Shown here one piece after another: positions 1-15,000 of a stretch of DNA of 64,000 nucleotides (positions are counted from its first letter, which is position 1; each line of letters starts with the position of its first letter). A program made the position numbers and the translations under genes. Below the pieces are notes generated by a model. That model saw nothing but the letters and a program-made list of their open reading frames with translations, ran no database searches and was not told where the DNA came from. This DNA comes from Glandiceps talaboti. Lineage: Eukaryota > Hemichordata > Enteropneusta > Spengelidae. The stretch spans positions 21,872,225 through 21,936,224 of the forward strand of contig NC_135555.1 of assembly GCF_964340395.1 (NCBI RefSeq). Direction: 5' to 3'.

Positions 1-3000
1 AGTCTGGAAGGCAGTGAGGTAACTTGTATAATAATAAGTCATCCCTTAACCTTGAACCTAGTAATATAATCATGAACATGGTGGCATGTGATAGTCTGTA
101 AGGCAGTGATTTAACTTGTTGTTTAATAAGTCATCTCTTAACCTTGAACCTAGTACTATAATCATGAACATGGTGGCATATGTGATAGTCTGTAAGGCAG
201 TAAGGTAACTTGTTTAATAAATCATCCCCTAACCTTGAACCTAGTACTATAATCATGAATTAGTGGCATTGGATAGTCTTTAAGGTAGTGAGTGGGGTAA
301 CTTGTTGTTTAATAAGTCATCCCTTAACCTTGAACCTAGTACTATAATCATGAACATGGTGGCAAGTGATAGTCTGCAAGGCAGTAAGGTAACTTGTCTA
401 ATAAATCATCCCTTAACCTTGAACCTAGTACTATAATCATGAACTAGTGGCATGTGGTAGTCTGTAAGGCAGTGAGGTAACTTGTTGTTTAATAAGTCGT
501 CCCTTAACATTGAACCTAGTACTATAATCATGAACTAGTGGCATGTGATAGCCTGTAAAGTGGTGAGGTAACTTGTTTCATAAGTCATCCCTTAACCTTG
601 AACCTAGTACTATAATCATGAACTAGTGGCATGTGGTAGTCTGTAAGGCAGTGAGGTAACTTGTTATTTAATAAGTCATCCCTTAACCTTGAACCTAGTA
701 CTATAATCATGAACATGGTGGCATGTGATAATCTGTAAGGCAGTGAGGTAACTTGTATAATAAAAAGTGATCCCTTAACCTTGAACCTAGTACTATAATC
801 ATGAACATGGTGGCATGTGATAGACTGTAAGGGAGTGAGGTAACTTGTTGTTTAATAAATCATCCTTTAACCTTGAACCTAGTACTATAATCATGAATAT
901 GGTGGCATGTGATAGTCTGTAAGGCAGTGAGGTAACTTGTATAAAAATAAGTCATCCCTTAACCTTGAACCTAGTACTATAATCATGAACATGGTGGCAT
1001 GTGATAGTCTGTAAGGCAGTGAGGTAACTTGTTACTTAATAAGTCATCCCTTAACCTTGAACCTAGTACTATAATCATGAACATGGTGGCATGTGATAGT
1101 CTGTAAGGCAGTGAGGTAACTTGTTTAATAAGTCATCCCTTAACCTTGAACCTAGTACTATAATCATGAACATGGTGGCAAGTGATAGTCTGCAAGGCAG
1201 TAAGGTAACTTGTTTAATAAATCATCCCTTAACCTTGAACCTAGTACTATAATCATGAACTAGTGGCATGTGGTAGTCTGTAAGGCAGTGAGGTAACTTG
1301 TTGTTTAATAAGTCATCCCTTAACATTGAACCTAGTACTATAATCATGAACTAGTGGCATGTGATAGCCTGTAAAGTGGTGAGGTAACTTGTTTCATAAG
1401 TCATCCCTTAACCTTGAACCTAGTACTATAATCATGAACTAGTGGCATGTGGTAGTCTGTAAGGCAGTGAGGTAACTTGTTATTTAATAAGTCATCCCTT
1501 AACCTTGAACCTAGTACTATAATCATGAACATGGTGGCATGTGATAATCTGTAAGGCAGTGAGGTAACTTGTATAATAATAAGTCATCCCTTAACCTTGA
1601 ACCTAGTACTATAATCATGAACTAGTGGCATGTGATAGTCTGTAAGGCAGTGAGGTAACTTGTGTAATAATAAGTCATCCCTTAACTTTGAACCTAGTAC
1701 AATAATCATGAACATGGTGGCATGTGATAGACTGTAAGGCAGTGAGGTAACTTGTTGTTAATAAATCATCCTTTAACCTTGAACCTAGTACTATAATCAT
1801 GAACATGGTTGCATGTGATAGTCTGTAAGGCAGTGAGGTAACTTGTTGTTTAATAAGTCATCCCTTAACCTTGAACCTAGTATAATCATGAACATGGTGG
1901 CATGTGATAGTCTGTAAGGCAGTGTGTTAACTTGTATAAAAATAAGTCATCCCTTAACCTTGAACCTAGTACTATAATCATGAACTAGTGGCATGTGATA
2001 GTCTGTAAGGCAGTGAGGTAACTTGTATAATAATAAGTCATCCCTTAACCTTGAACCTAGTACTATAATCATGAACATGGTGGCATGTGATAGTCTGTAA
2101 GGCAGTGAGGTAACTTGTATAATAATAAGTCATCCCTTAACCTTGAACCTAGAACTATAATCAAGAACATGGTGGCATGTGATAGTCTGTAAGGCAGTGA
2201 GGTAACTTGTTGTTTAATAAATCATCCCTTAACCTTGAACCTAGTACTATAATCATGAACTAGTGGCATGTGATAGTTTGAAAGGCAGTGAGGTAACTTG
2301 TATAATAATAAGTCGTCCCTTAACCTTGAACCTAGTACTATAATCATGAACTAGTGGCATGTGATAGTCTGTAAGGCAGTGAGGTAACTTGTATAATAAT
2401 AAGTCATCCCTTAACCTTGAACCTAGAACTATAATCATGAACATGGTGGCATGTAATAGTCTGTAAGGCAGTGAGGTAACTTGTTGTTTAATAAATCATC
2501 CCTTAACCTTGAACCTAGTACTATAATCATGAACTAGTGGCATGTGATAGTCTGTAAGGCAGTGAGGTAACTTGTATAATAATACGTCGTCCCTTAACCT
2601 TGAACCTAGTAATATAATCATGAACATGGTGGCATGTGATAGTCTGTAAGGCAGTGAAGTAACTTGTTGTTTAATAAGTCATCCCTTAACCTTGAGCCTA
2701 GTACTATAATCATGAACTAGTGGCATGTGATAGTTTGGAAGGCAGTGAGGTAACTTGTATAATAATAAGTCGTCCCTTAACCTTGAACCTACTAATATAA
2801 TCATGAACATGGTGGCATGTGATAGTCTGTAAGGCAGTGAGGTAACTTGTATAATAATAAGTCATCCCTTAACCTCGAACCTAGTACTATAATCATGAAG
2901 ATGGTGGCATATGTGATAGTCTGTAAGGCAGTAAGGTAACTTGTTTAATAAATCATCCCTTAACCTTGAACCTAGTACTATAATCATGAATTAGTGGCAT

Positions 3001-6000
3001 TTGATAGTCTGTAAGGTAGTGAGTGGGGTAACTTGTTGTTTAATAAGTCATCCCTTAACCTTGAACCTATATAATCATGAACTAGTGGCATGTGATAGTC
3101 TGTAAGGCAGTGAGGTAACTTGTTGTTTAATAAGTCATCCCTTAACCTTGAACCTAGTACTATAATCATGAACTAGTGGCATGTGATAGCCTGTAAAGTG
3201 GTGAGGTAACTTGTTTAATAAGTCATCCCTTAACCTTGAACCTAGTACTATAATCATGAACTAGTGGCATGTGGACTGTCTGTAAGGCAGTGAGGTAACT
3301 TGTATAATAATAAGTCATCCCTTAACCTTGAACCTAATAATATAATCATGAACATGGTGGCATATGTGATAGTCTGTAAGCCAGTGAGGTAACTAGTTGT
3401 TTAATAAGTCATCCCTTAACCTTGAGCCTAGTACTATAATCATGAACTAGTGGCATGTGAATGTCTGTAAGGCAGTGAGGTAACTTGTTCTTTAATAAGT
3501 CATCCCTTAACCTTGAACCTAGTATAATCATGAACATGGTGGCATGTGATATTCTGTAAGGCAGCGAGGTAACTTGTTGTTTAATAAGTCATCCCTTAAC
3601 CTTGAACCTAGTACAATAATCATGAACTAGTGGCATGTGATAGTCTGGAAGGCAGTGAGGTAACTTGTATAATAATAAGTCATCCCTTAACCTTGAACCT
3701 AGTAATATAATCATGAACATGGTGGCATGTGATAGTCTGTAAGGCAGTGATTTAACTTGTTGTTTAATAAGTCATCTCTTAACCTTGAACCTAGTACTAT
3801 AATCATGAACATGGTGGCATATGTGATAGTCTGTAAGGCAGTAAGGTAACTTGTTTAATAAATCATCCCCTAACCTTGAACCTAGTACTATAATCATGAA
3901 TTAGTGGCATTGGATAGTCTTTAAGGTAGTGAGTGGGGTAACTTGTTGTTTAATAAGTCATCCCTTAACCTTGAACCTAGTACTATAATCATGAACTAGT
4001 GGCATGTGATAGTCTGTAAGGCAGTGAGGTAACTTGTTGTTTAATAAGTCATCCCTTAAAATTGAACCTAATACTATAATCATGAACTAGTGGCATGTGA
4101 TAGCCTGCAAAGTGGTGACTCAGAGGTAACTTGTTTATTAATAAGTCATCCCTTAACCTTGAACCTAGTACTATAATCATGAACTAGTGGCATGTGATAG
4201 TCTGTAAGGCAGTGAGGTAACTTGTTGTTTAATAAGTCAATCCCTTAACCTTGAACCTAGTACTATAATCATGAACTAGTGGCATGTGATAGTCTGTAAG
4301 GCAGTGAGGTAACTTGTTTAATAAATCATCCCTTAACCTTGAACCTAGTACTATAATCATGAACATGGTGGCATGTGATAGTCTGTAAGGATTTGAGGTA
4401 ACTTGTTCAATAAGTCATCCCTTAACCTTGAACCTAGTACTATAATCATGAACTAGTGGCATGTGATAGTCTGTAAGGCAGTGAGGTAACACTGTTGTTT
4501 AATAAGTCATCCCTTAACCTTGAACCTAGTACTATAATCATGAACTAGTGGCATGTGATAGTCTGTAAGGCAGTGAGGTAACTTGTTGTTTATTAAATCA
4601 TACCTTAACCTTGAACCTAGTACTATAATCATGAACTAGTGGCATGTGATAGTTGTAAGGCAGTGAGGTAACTTGTATAATAATAAGTCGTCCCTTAACC
4701 TTGAACCTAGTACTATAATCATGAACATGGTGGCATGAGATAGTCTGTAAGGCAGTGAGGTAACTTGTTGTTTAATAAATCATCCCTTAACCTTGAACCT
4801 AGTACTATAATCATGAACATGGTGGCATGTGATAGTCTGTAAGGCTTTGAGGTAACTTGTTCAATAAGTCATCCCTTAACCTTGAACCTAGTACTATAAT
4901 CATGAACTAGTGGCATGTGATAGTCGGTAAGGCAGTGAGGTAACTTGTTGTTTAATAAATCATCCCTTAACCTTGAACCTAGTACTATAATCATGAACAT
5001 GGTGGCATGTGATAGTCTGTAAGGCTTTGAGGTAACTTGTTCAATAAGTCATCCCTTAACCTTGAACGTCGTACTATAATCATGAACTATGTGATAGTCT
5101 GTAAGGCAGTGAGGTAACTTGTATAATAATAAGTCATCCCTTAACCTTGAACCTAGTAGTATAATCATGAACATGGTGGCATTTGATAGTCTGTAAGGCA
5201 GTGAGGTAACTTGTATAATAATAAGTCATCCCTTAACCCTGAACCTAGTAATATAATCATGAACATGGTGGCATGTGATAGTCTGTAAGCCAGTGAGGTA
5301 ACACTGTTGGTTAATAAGTCATCCCTTAACCTTGAACCTAGTACTATAATCATGAACTAGTGGCATGTGATAGTCTGTAAGGCAGTGAGGTAACTTGTAT
5401 AATAATAAGTCATCCCTTAACCTTGAACCTAGTAATATAATCATGAACATGGTGGCATGTGATAGTCTGTAAGCCAGTGAGGTAACTTGTTCAATAAGTC
5501 ATCCCTTAACCTTGAACCTAGTACTATAATCATGAACTAGTGGCATGTGATAGTCTGTAAGGCAGTGAGGTAACACCGTTGTTTAATAAGTCATCCCTTA
5601 ACCTTGAACCTAGTACTATAATCATGAACTAGTGGCATGTGATAGTCTGTAAGGCAGTGAGGTAACTTGTTGTTTAATAAATCATCCCTTAATCTTGAAC
5701 CTAGTACTATAATCATGAACTAGTGGCATGTGATAGTTGTAAGGCAGTGAGGTAACTTGTATAATAATAAGTCGTCCCTTTACCTTGAACCTAGTACTAT
5801 AATCATGAACATGGTGGCATGTGATAGTCTGTAAGGCAGTGAGGTAACTTGTTGTTTAATAAATCATCCCTTAACCTTGAACCTAGTACTATAATCATGA
5901 ACATGGTGGCATGTGATGGTCTGTAAGGCTTTGCGGTAACTTGTTCAATAAGTCATCCCTTAACCTTGAACCTAGTAATATAATCATGAACTATTGGCAT

Positions 6001-9000
6001 ATGATAGTCTGTAAGGCAGTGAGGTAACTTGTTGTTTAATAAATCATCCCTTAACCTTGAACCTAAGTACTATAATCATGAACATGGTGGCATGTGATAG
6101 TCTGTAAGGCTTTGAGGTAACTTGTTCAATAAGTCATCCGTTAACCTTGAACCTAGTACTATAATCATGAACTAGTGGCATGTGATAGTCTGTAAGGCAG
6201 TGAGGTAACTTGTATAATAATAAGTCATCCCTTAACCTTGAACCTAGTAATATAATCATGAACATGGTGGCATGTGATAGTCTGTAAGCCAGTGAGGTAA
6301 CTTGTTGTTTAATAAGTCATCCCTTAACCTTGAGCCTAGTACTATAATCATGAACTAGTGGCATGTGATAGTCTGTAAGGCAGTGAGGTAACTTGTTCTT
6401 TAATAAGTCATCCCTTAACCTTGAACCTAGCACAATAATCATGAACTAGTGGCATGTGATAGTCTGGAAGGCAGTGAGGTAACTTGTATAATAATAAGTC
6501 ATCCCTTAACCTTGAACCTAGTAATATAATCATGAACATGGTGGCATGTGATAGTCTGTAAGGCAGCGAGGTAACTTGTTGTTTAATAAGTCATCCCTTA
6601 ACCTTGAACCTAGTACAATAATCATGAACTAGTGGCATGTGATAGTCTGGAAGGCAGTGAGGTAACTTGTATAATAATAAGTCATCCCTTAACCTTGAAC
6701 CTAGTAATATAATCATGAACATGGTGGCATGTGATAGTCTGTAAGGCAGTGATTTAACTTGTTGTTTAATAAGTCATCTCTTAACCTTGAACCTAGTACT
6801 ATAATCATGAACATGGTGGCATATGTGATAGTCTGTAAGGCAGTAACTTAAAGGTAACTTGTTTAATAAATCATCCCCTAACCTTGAACCTAGTACTATA
6901 ATCATGAATTAGTGGCATTGGATAGTCTTTAAGGTAGTGAGTGGGGTAACTTGTTGTTTAATAAGTCATCCCTTAACCTTGAACCTAGTACTATAATCAT
7001 GAACTAGTGGCATGTGATAGCCTGCAAAGTGGTGACTCAGAGGTAACTTGTTTAATAAGTCATCCCTTAACCTTGAACCTAGTACTATAATCATGAACTA
7101 GTGGCATGTGATAGTCTGTAAGGCAGTGAGGTAACTTGTTGTTTAATAAGTCAATCCCTTAACCTTGAACCTAGTACTATAATCATGAACTAGTGGCATG
7201 TGATAGTCTGTAAGGCAGTGAGGTAACTTGTTTAATAAATCATCCCTTAACCTTGAACCTAGTACTATAATCATGAACATGGTGGCATGTGATAGTCTGT
7301 AAGGATTTGAGGTAACTTGTTCAATAAGTCATCCCTTAACCTTGAACCTAGTACTATAATCATGAACTAGTGGCATGTGATAGTCTGTAAGGCAGTGAGG
7401 TAACACTGTTGTTTAAAAAGTCATCCCTTAACCTTGAACCTAGTACTATAATCATGAACTAGTGGCATGTGATAGTCTGTAAGGCAGTGAGGTAACTTGT
7501 TGTTTATTAAATCATACCTTAACCTTGAACCTAGTACTATAATCATGAACTAGTGGCATGTGATAGTTGTAAGGCAGTGAGGTAACTTGTATAATAATAA
7601 GTCGTCCCTTAACCTTGAACCTAGTACTATAATCATGAACATGGTGGCATGAGATAGTCTGTAAGGCAGTGAGGTAACTTGTATAATAATAAGTCATCCC
7701 TTAACCTTGAACCTAGTACTATAATCATGAACATGGTGGCATGTAATAGACTGTAAGGCAGTGAGGTAACTTGTTGTTTAATAAATCATCCCTTAACCTT
7801 GAACCTAGTACTATAATCATGAACATGGTGGCATGTGATAGTCTGTAAGGCAGTGAGGTAACTTGTTGTTTAATAAGTCATCCCTTAACCTTGAACCTAG
7901 TACTATAATCATGAACTAGTGGCATGTGGTAGTCTGTAAGGCAGTGAGGTAACTTGTTTAATAAGTCATCCCTTAACCGTGAACCTAGTACTATAATCAT
8001 GAACATGGTGGCATGTGATAGTCTGTAAGGCTTTGAGGTAACTTGTTGTTTAGTAAGTCATCCCTTAACATTGGACCTAGTACTATAATCATGAACTAGT
8101 GGCATGTGATAGTCTGTAAGGCAGTGAGGTAACTTGTTTAATAAGTCATCCCTTAACCTTGAACCTAGTACTATAATCATGAACATGGTGGCAAGTGATA
8201 GTCTGCAAGGCAGTAAGGTAACTTGTCTAATAAATCATCCCTTAACCTTGAACCTAGTACTATAATCATGAACTAGTGGCATGTGGTAGTCTGTAAGGCA
8301 GTGAGGTAACTTGTTGTTTAATAAGTCGTCCCTTAACATTGAACCTAGTACTATAATCATGAACTAGTGGCATGTGATAGCCTGTAAAGTGGTGAGGTAA
8401 CTTGTTTCATAAGTCATCCCTTAACCTTGAACCTAGTACTATAATCATGAACTAGTGGCATGTGGTAGTCTGTAAGGCAGTGAGGTAACTTGTTATTTAA
8501 TAAGTCATCCCTTAACCTTGAACCTAGTACTATAATCATGAACATGGTGGCATGTGATAATCTGTAAGGCAGTGAGGTAACTTGTATAATAAAAAGTGAT
8601 CCCTTAACCTTGAACCTAGTACTATAATCATGAACATGGTGGCATGTGATAGACTGTAAGGGAGTGAGGTAACTTGTTGTTTAATAAATCATCCTTTAAC
8701 CTTGAACCTAGTACTATAATCATGAATATGGTGGCATGTGATAGTCTGTAAGGCAGTGAGGTAACTTGTATAAAAATAAGTCATCCCTTAACCTTGAACC
8801 TAGTACTATAATCATGAACATGGTGGCATGTGATAGTCTGTAAGGCAGTGAGGTAACTTGTTACTTAATAAGTCATCCCTTAACCTTGAACCTAGTACTA
8901 TAATCATGAACATGGTGGCATGTGATAGTCTGTAAGGCAGTGAGGTAACTTGTTTAATAAGTCATCCCTTAACCTTGAACCTAGTACTATAATCATGAAC

Positions 9001-12000
9001 ATGGTGGCAAGTGATAGTCTGCAAGGCAGTAAGGTAACTTGTTTAATAAATCATCCCTTAACCTTGAACCTAGTACTATAATCATGAACTAGTGGCATGT
9101 GGTAGTCTGTAAGGCAGTGAGGTAACTTGTTGTTTAATAAGTCATCCCTTAACATTGAACCTAGTACTATAATCATGAACTAGTGGCATGTGATAGCCTG
9201 TAAAGTGGTGAGGTAACTTGTTTCATAAGTCATCCCTTAACCTTGAACCTAGTACTATAATCATGAACTAGTGGCATGTGGTAGTCTGTAAGGCAGTGAG
9301 GTAACTTGTTATTTAATAAGTCATCCCTTAACCTTGAACCTAGTACTATAATCATGAACATGGTGGCATGTGATAATCTGTAAGGCAGTGAGGTAACTTG
9401 TATAATAATAAGTCATCCCTTAACCTTGAACCTAGTACTATAATCATGAACTAGTGGCATGTGATAGTCTGTAAGGCAGTGAGGTAACTTGTGTAATAAT
9501 AAGTCATCCCTTAACTTTGAACCTAGTACAATAATCATGAACATGGTGGCATGTGATAGACTGTAAGGCAGTGAGGTAACTTGTTGTTAATAAATCATCC
9601 TTTAACCTTGAACCTAGTACTATAATCATGAACATGGTTGCATGTGATAGTCTGTAAGGCAGTGAGGTAACTTGTTGTTTAATAAGTCATCCCTTAACCT
9701 TGAACCTAGTATAATCATGAACATGGTGGCATGTGATAGTCTGTAAGGCAGTGTGTTAACTTGTATAAAAATAAGTCATCCCTTAACCTTGAACCTAGTA
9801 CTATAATCATGAACTAGTGGCATGTGATAGTCTGTAAGGCAGTGAGGTAACTTGTATAATAATAAGTCATCCCTTAACCTTGAACCTAGTACTATAATCA
9901 TGAACATGGTGGCATGTGATAGTCTGTAAGGCAGTGAGGTAACTTGTATAATAATAAGTCATCCCTTAACCTTGAACCTAGAACTATAATCAAGAACATG
10001 GTGGCATGTGATAGTCTGTAAGGCAGTGAGGTAACTTGTTGTTTAATAAATCATCCCTTAACCTTGAACCTAGTACTATAATCATGAACTAGTGGCATGT
10101 GATAGTTTGAAAGGCAGTGAGGTAACTTGTATAATAATAAGTCGTCCCTTAACCTTGAACCTAGTACTATAATCATGAACTAGTGGCATGTGATAGTCTG
10201 TAAGGCAGTGAGGTAACTTGTATAATAATAAGTCATCCCTTAACCTTGAACCTAGAACTATAATCATGAACATGGTGGCATGTAATAGTCTGTAAGGCAG
10301 TGAGGTAACTTGTTGTTTAATAAATCATCCCTTAACCTTGAACCTAGTACTATAATCATGAACTAGTGGCATGTGATAGTCTGTAAGGCAGTGAGGTAAC
10401 TTGTATAATAATAAGTCGTCCCTTAACCTTGAACCTAGTAATATAATCATGAACATGGTGGCATGTGATAGTCTGTAAGGCAGTGAAGTAACTTGTTGTT
10501 TAATAAGTCATCCCTTAACCTTGAGCCTAGTACTATAATCATGAACTAGTGGCATGTGATAGTTTGGAAGGCAGTGAGGTAACTTGTATAATAATAAGTC
10601 GTCCCTTAACCTTGAACCTACTAATATAATCATGAACATGGTGGCATGTGATAGTCTGTAAGGCAGTGAGGTAACTTGTATAATAATAAGTCATCCCTTA
10701 ACCTCGAACCTAGTACTATAATCATGAAGATGGTGGCATATGTGATAGTCTGTAAGGCAGTAATGTAACTTGTTTAATAAATCATCCCTTAACCTTGAAC
10801 CTAGTACTATAATCATGAATTAGTGGCATTTGATAGTCTGTAAGGTAGTGAGTGGGGTAACTTGTTGTTTAATAAGTCATCCCTTAACCTTGAACCTATA
10901 TAATCATGAACTAGTGGCATGTGATAGTCTGTAAGGCAGTGAGGTAACTTGTTGTTTAATAAGTCATCCCTTAACCTTGAACCTAGTACTATAATCATGA
11001 ACTAGTGGCATGTGATAGCCTGTAAAGTGGTGAGGTAACTTGTTTAATAAGTCATCCCTTAACCTTGAACCTAGTACTATAATCATGAACTAGTGGCATG
11101 TGGACTGTCTGTAAGGCAGTGAGGTAACTTGTATAATAATAAGTCATCCCTTAACCTTGAACCTAATAATATAATCATGAACATGGTGGCATATGTGATA
11201 GTCTGTAAGCCAGTGAGGTAACTAGTTGTTTAATAAGTCATCCCTTAACCTTGAGCCTAGTACTATAATCATGAACTAGTGGCATGTGAATGTCTGTAAG
11301 GCAGTGAGGTAACTTGTTCTTTAATAAGTCATCCCTTAACCTTGAACCTAGTATAATCATGAACATGGTGGCATGTGATATTCTGTAAGGCAGCGAGGTA
11401 ACTTGTTGTTTAATAAGTCATCCCTTAACCTTGAACCTAGTACAATAATCATGAACTAGTGGCATGTGATAGTCTGGAAGGCAGTGAGGTAACTTGTATA
11501 ATAATAAGTCATCCCTTAACCTTGAACCTAGTAATATAATCATGAACATGGTGGCATGTGATAGTCTGTAAGGCAGTGATTTAACTTGTTGTTTAATAAG
11601 TCATCTCTTAACCTTGAACCTAGTACTATAATCATGAACATGGTGGCATATGTGATAGTCTGTAAGGCAGTAAGGTAACTTGTTTAATAAATCATCCCCT
11701 AACCTTGAACCTAGTACTATAATCATGAATTAGTGGCATTGGATAGTCTTTAAGGTAGTGAGTGGGGTAACTTGTTGTTTAATAAGTCATCCCTTAACCT
11801 TGAACCTAGTACTATAATCATGAACTAGTGGCATGTGATAGTCTGTAAGGCAGTGAGGTAACTTGTTGTTTAATAAGTCATCCCTTAAAATTGAACCTAA
11901 TACTATAATCATGAACTAGTGGCATGTGATAGCCTGCAAAGTGGTGACTCAGAGGTAACTTGTTTAATAAGTCATCCCTTAACCTTGAACCTAGTACTAT

Positions 12001-15000
12001 AATCATGAACTAGTGGCATGTGATAGTCTGTAAGGCAGTGAGGTAACTTGTTGTTTAATAAGTCAATCCCTTAACCTTGAACCTAGTACTATAATCATGA
12101 ACTAGTGGCATGTGATAGTCTGTAAGGCAGTGAGGTAACTTGTTTAATAAATCATCCCTTAACCTTGAACCTAGTACTATAATCATGAACATGGTGGCAT
12201 GTGATAGTCTGTAAGGATTTGAGGTAACTTGTTCAATAAGTCATCCCTTAACCTTGAACCTAGTACTATAATCATGAACTAGTGGCATGTGATAGTCTGT
12301 AAGGCAGTGAGGTAACACTGTTGTTTAATAAGTCATCCCTTAACCTTGAACCTAGTACTATAATCATGAACTAGTGGCATGTGATAGTCTGTAAGGCAGT
12401 GAGGTAACTTGTTTAATAAATCATCCCTTAACCTTGAACCTAGTACTATAATCATGAACATGGTGGCATGTGATAGTCTGTAAGGATTTGAGGTAACTTG
12501 TTCAATAAGTCATCCCTTAACCTTGAACCTAGTACTATAATCATGAACTAGTGGCATGTGATAGTCTGTAAGGCAGTGAGGTAACACTGTTGTTTAATAA
12601 GTCATCCCTTAACCTTGAACCTAGTACTATAATCATGAACTAGTGGCATGTGATAGTTGTAAGGCAGTGAGGTAACTTGTATAATAATAAGTCGTCCCTT
12701 AACCTTGAACCTAGTACTATAATCATGAACATGGTGGCATGAGATAGTCTGTAAGGCAGTGAGGTAACTTGTTGTTTAATAAATCATCCCTTAACCTTGA
12801 ACCTAGTACTATAATCATGAACATGGTGGCATGTGATAGTCTGTAAGGCTTTGAGGTAACTTGTTCAATAAGTCATCCCTTAACCTTGAACCTAGTACTA
12901 TAATCATGAACTAGTGGCATGTGATAGTCGGTAAGGCAGTGAGGTAACTTGTTGTTTAATAAATCATCCCTTAACCTTGAACCTAGTACTATAATCATGA
13001 ACATGGTGGCATGTGATAGTCTGTAAGGCTTTGAGGTAACTTGTTCAATAAGTCATCCCTTAACCTTGAACGTCGTACTATAATCATGAACTATGTGATA
13101 GTCTGTAAGGCAGTGAGGTAACTTGTATAATAATAAGTCATCCCTTAACCTTGAACCTAGTAGTATAATCATGAACATGGTGGCATTTGATAGTCTGTAA
13201 GGCAGTGAGGTAACTTGTATAATAATAAGTCATCCCTTAACCCTGAACCTAGTAATATAATCATGAACATGGTGGCATGTGATAGTCTGTAAGCCAGTGA
13301 GGTAACACTGTTGGTTAATAAGTCATCCCTTAACCTTGAACCTAGTACTATAATCATGAACTAGTGGCATGTGATAGTCTGTAAGGCAGTGAGGTAACTT
13401 GTATAATAATAAGTCATCCCTTAACCTTGAACCTAGTAATATAATCATGAACATGGTGGCATGTGATAGTCTGTAAGCCAGTGAGGTAACTTGTTCAATA
13501 AGTCATCCCTTAACCTTGAACCTAGTACTATAATCATGAACTAGTGGCATGTGATAGTCTGTAAGGCAGTGAGGTAACACCGTTGTTTAATAAGTCATCC
13601 CTTAACCTTGAACCTAGTACTATAATCATGAACTAGTGGCATATGTGATAGTCTGTAAGGCAGTGAGGTAACTTGTTGTTTAATAAATCATCCCTTAATC
13701 TTGAACCTAGTACTATAATCATGAACTAGTGGCATGTGATAGTTGTAAGGCAGTGAGGTAACTTGTATAATAATAAGTCGTCCCTTTACCTTGAACCTAG
13801 TACTATAATCATGAACATGGTGGCATGTGATAGTCTGTAAGGCAGTGAGGTAACTTGTTGTTTAATAAATCATCCCTTAACCTTGAACCTAGTACTATAA
13901 TCATGAACATGGTGGCATGTGATGGTCTGTAAGGCTTTGCGGTAACTTGTTCAATAAGTCATCCCTTAACCTTGAACCTAGTAATATAATCATGAACTAT
14001 TGGCATATGATAGTCTGTAAGGCAGTGAGGTAACTTGTTGTTTAATAAATCATCCCTTAACCTTGAACCTAGTACTATAATCATGAACATGGTGGCATGT
14101 GATAGTCTGTAAGGCTTTGAGGTAACTTGTTCAATAAGTCATCCGTTAACCTTGAACCTAGTACTATAATCATGAACTAGTGGCATGTGATAGTCTGTAA
14201 GGCAGTGAGGTAACTTGTATAATAATAAGTCATCCCTTAACCTTGAACCTAGTAATATAATCATGAACATGGTGGCATGTGATAGTCTGTAAGCCAGTGA
14301 GGTAACTTGTTGTTTAATAAGTCATCCCTTAACCTTGAGCCTAGTACTATAATCATGAACTAGTGGCATGTGATAGTCTGTAAGGCAGTGAGGTAACTTG
14401 TTCTTTAATAAGTCATCCCTTAACCTTGAACCTAGCACAATAATCATGAACTAGTGGCATGTGATAGTCTGGAAGGCAGTGAGGTAACTTGTATAATAAT
14501 AAGTCATCCCTTAACCTTGAACCTAGTAATATAATCATGAACATGGTGGCATGTGATAGTCTGTAAGGCAGCGAGGTAACTTGTTGTTTAATAAGTCATC
14601 CCTTAACCTTGAACCTAGTACAATAATCATGAACTAGTGGCATGTGATAGTCTGGAAGGCAGTGAGGTAACTTGTATAATAATAAGTCATCCCTTAACCT
14701 TGAACCTAGTAATATAATCATGAACATGGTGGCATGTGATAGTCTGTAAGGCAGTGATTTAACTTGTTGTTTAATAAGTCATCTCTTAACCTTGAACCTA
14801 GTACTATAATCATGAACATGGTGGCATATGTGATAGTCTGTAAGGCAGTAACTTAAAGGTAACTTGTTTAATAAATCATCCCCTAACCTTGAACCTAGTA
14901 CTATAATCATGAATTAGTGGCATTGGATAGTCTTTAAGGTAGTGAGTGGGGTAACTTGTTGTTTAATAAGTCATCCCTTAACCTTGAACCTAGTACTATA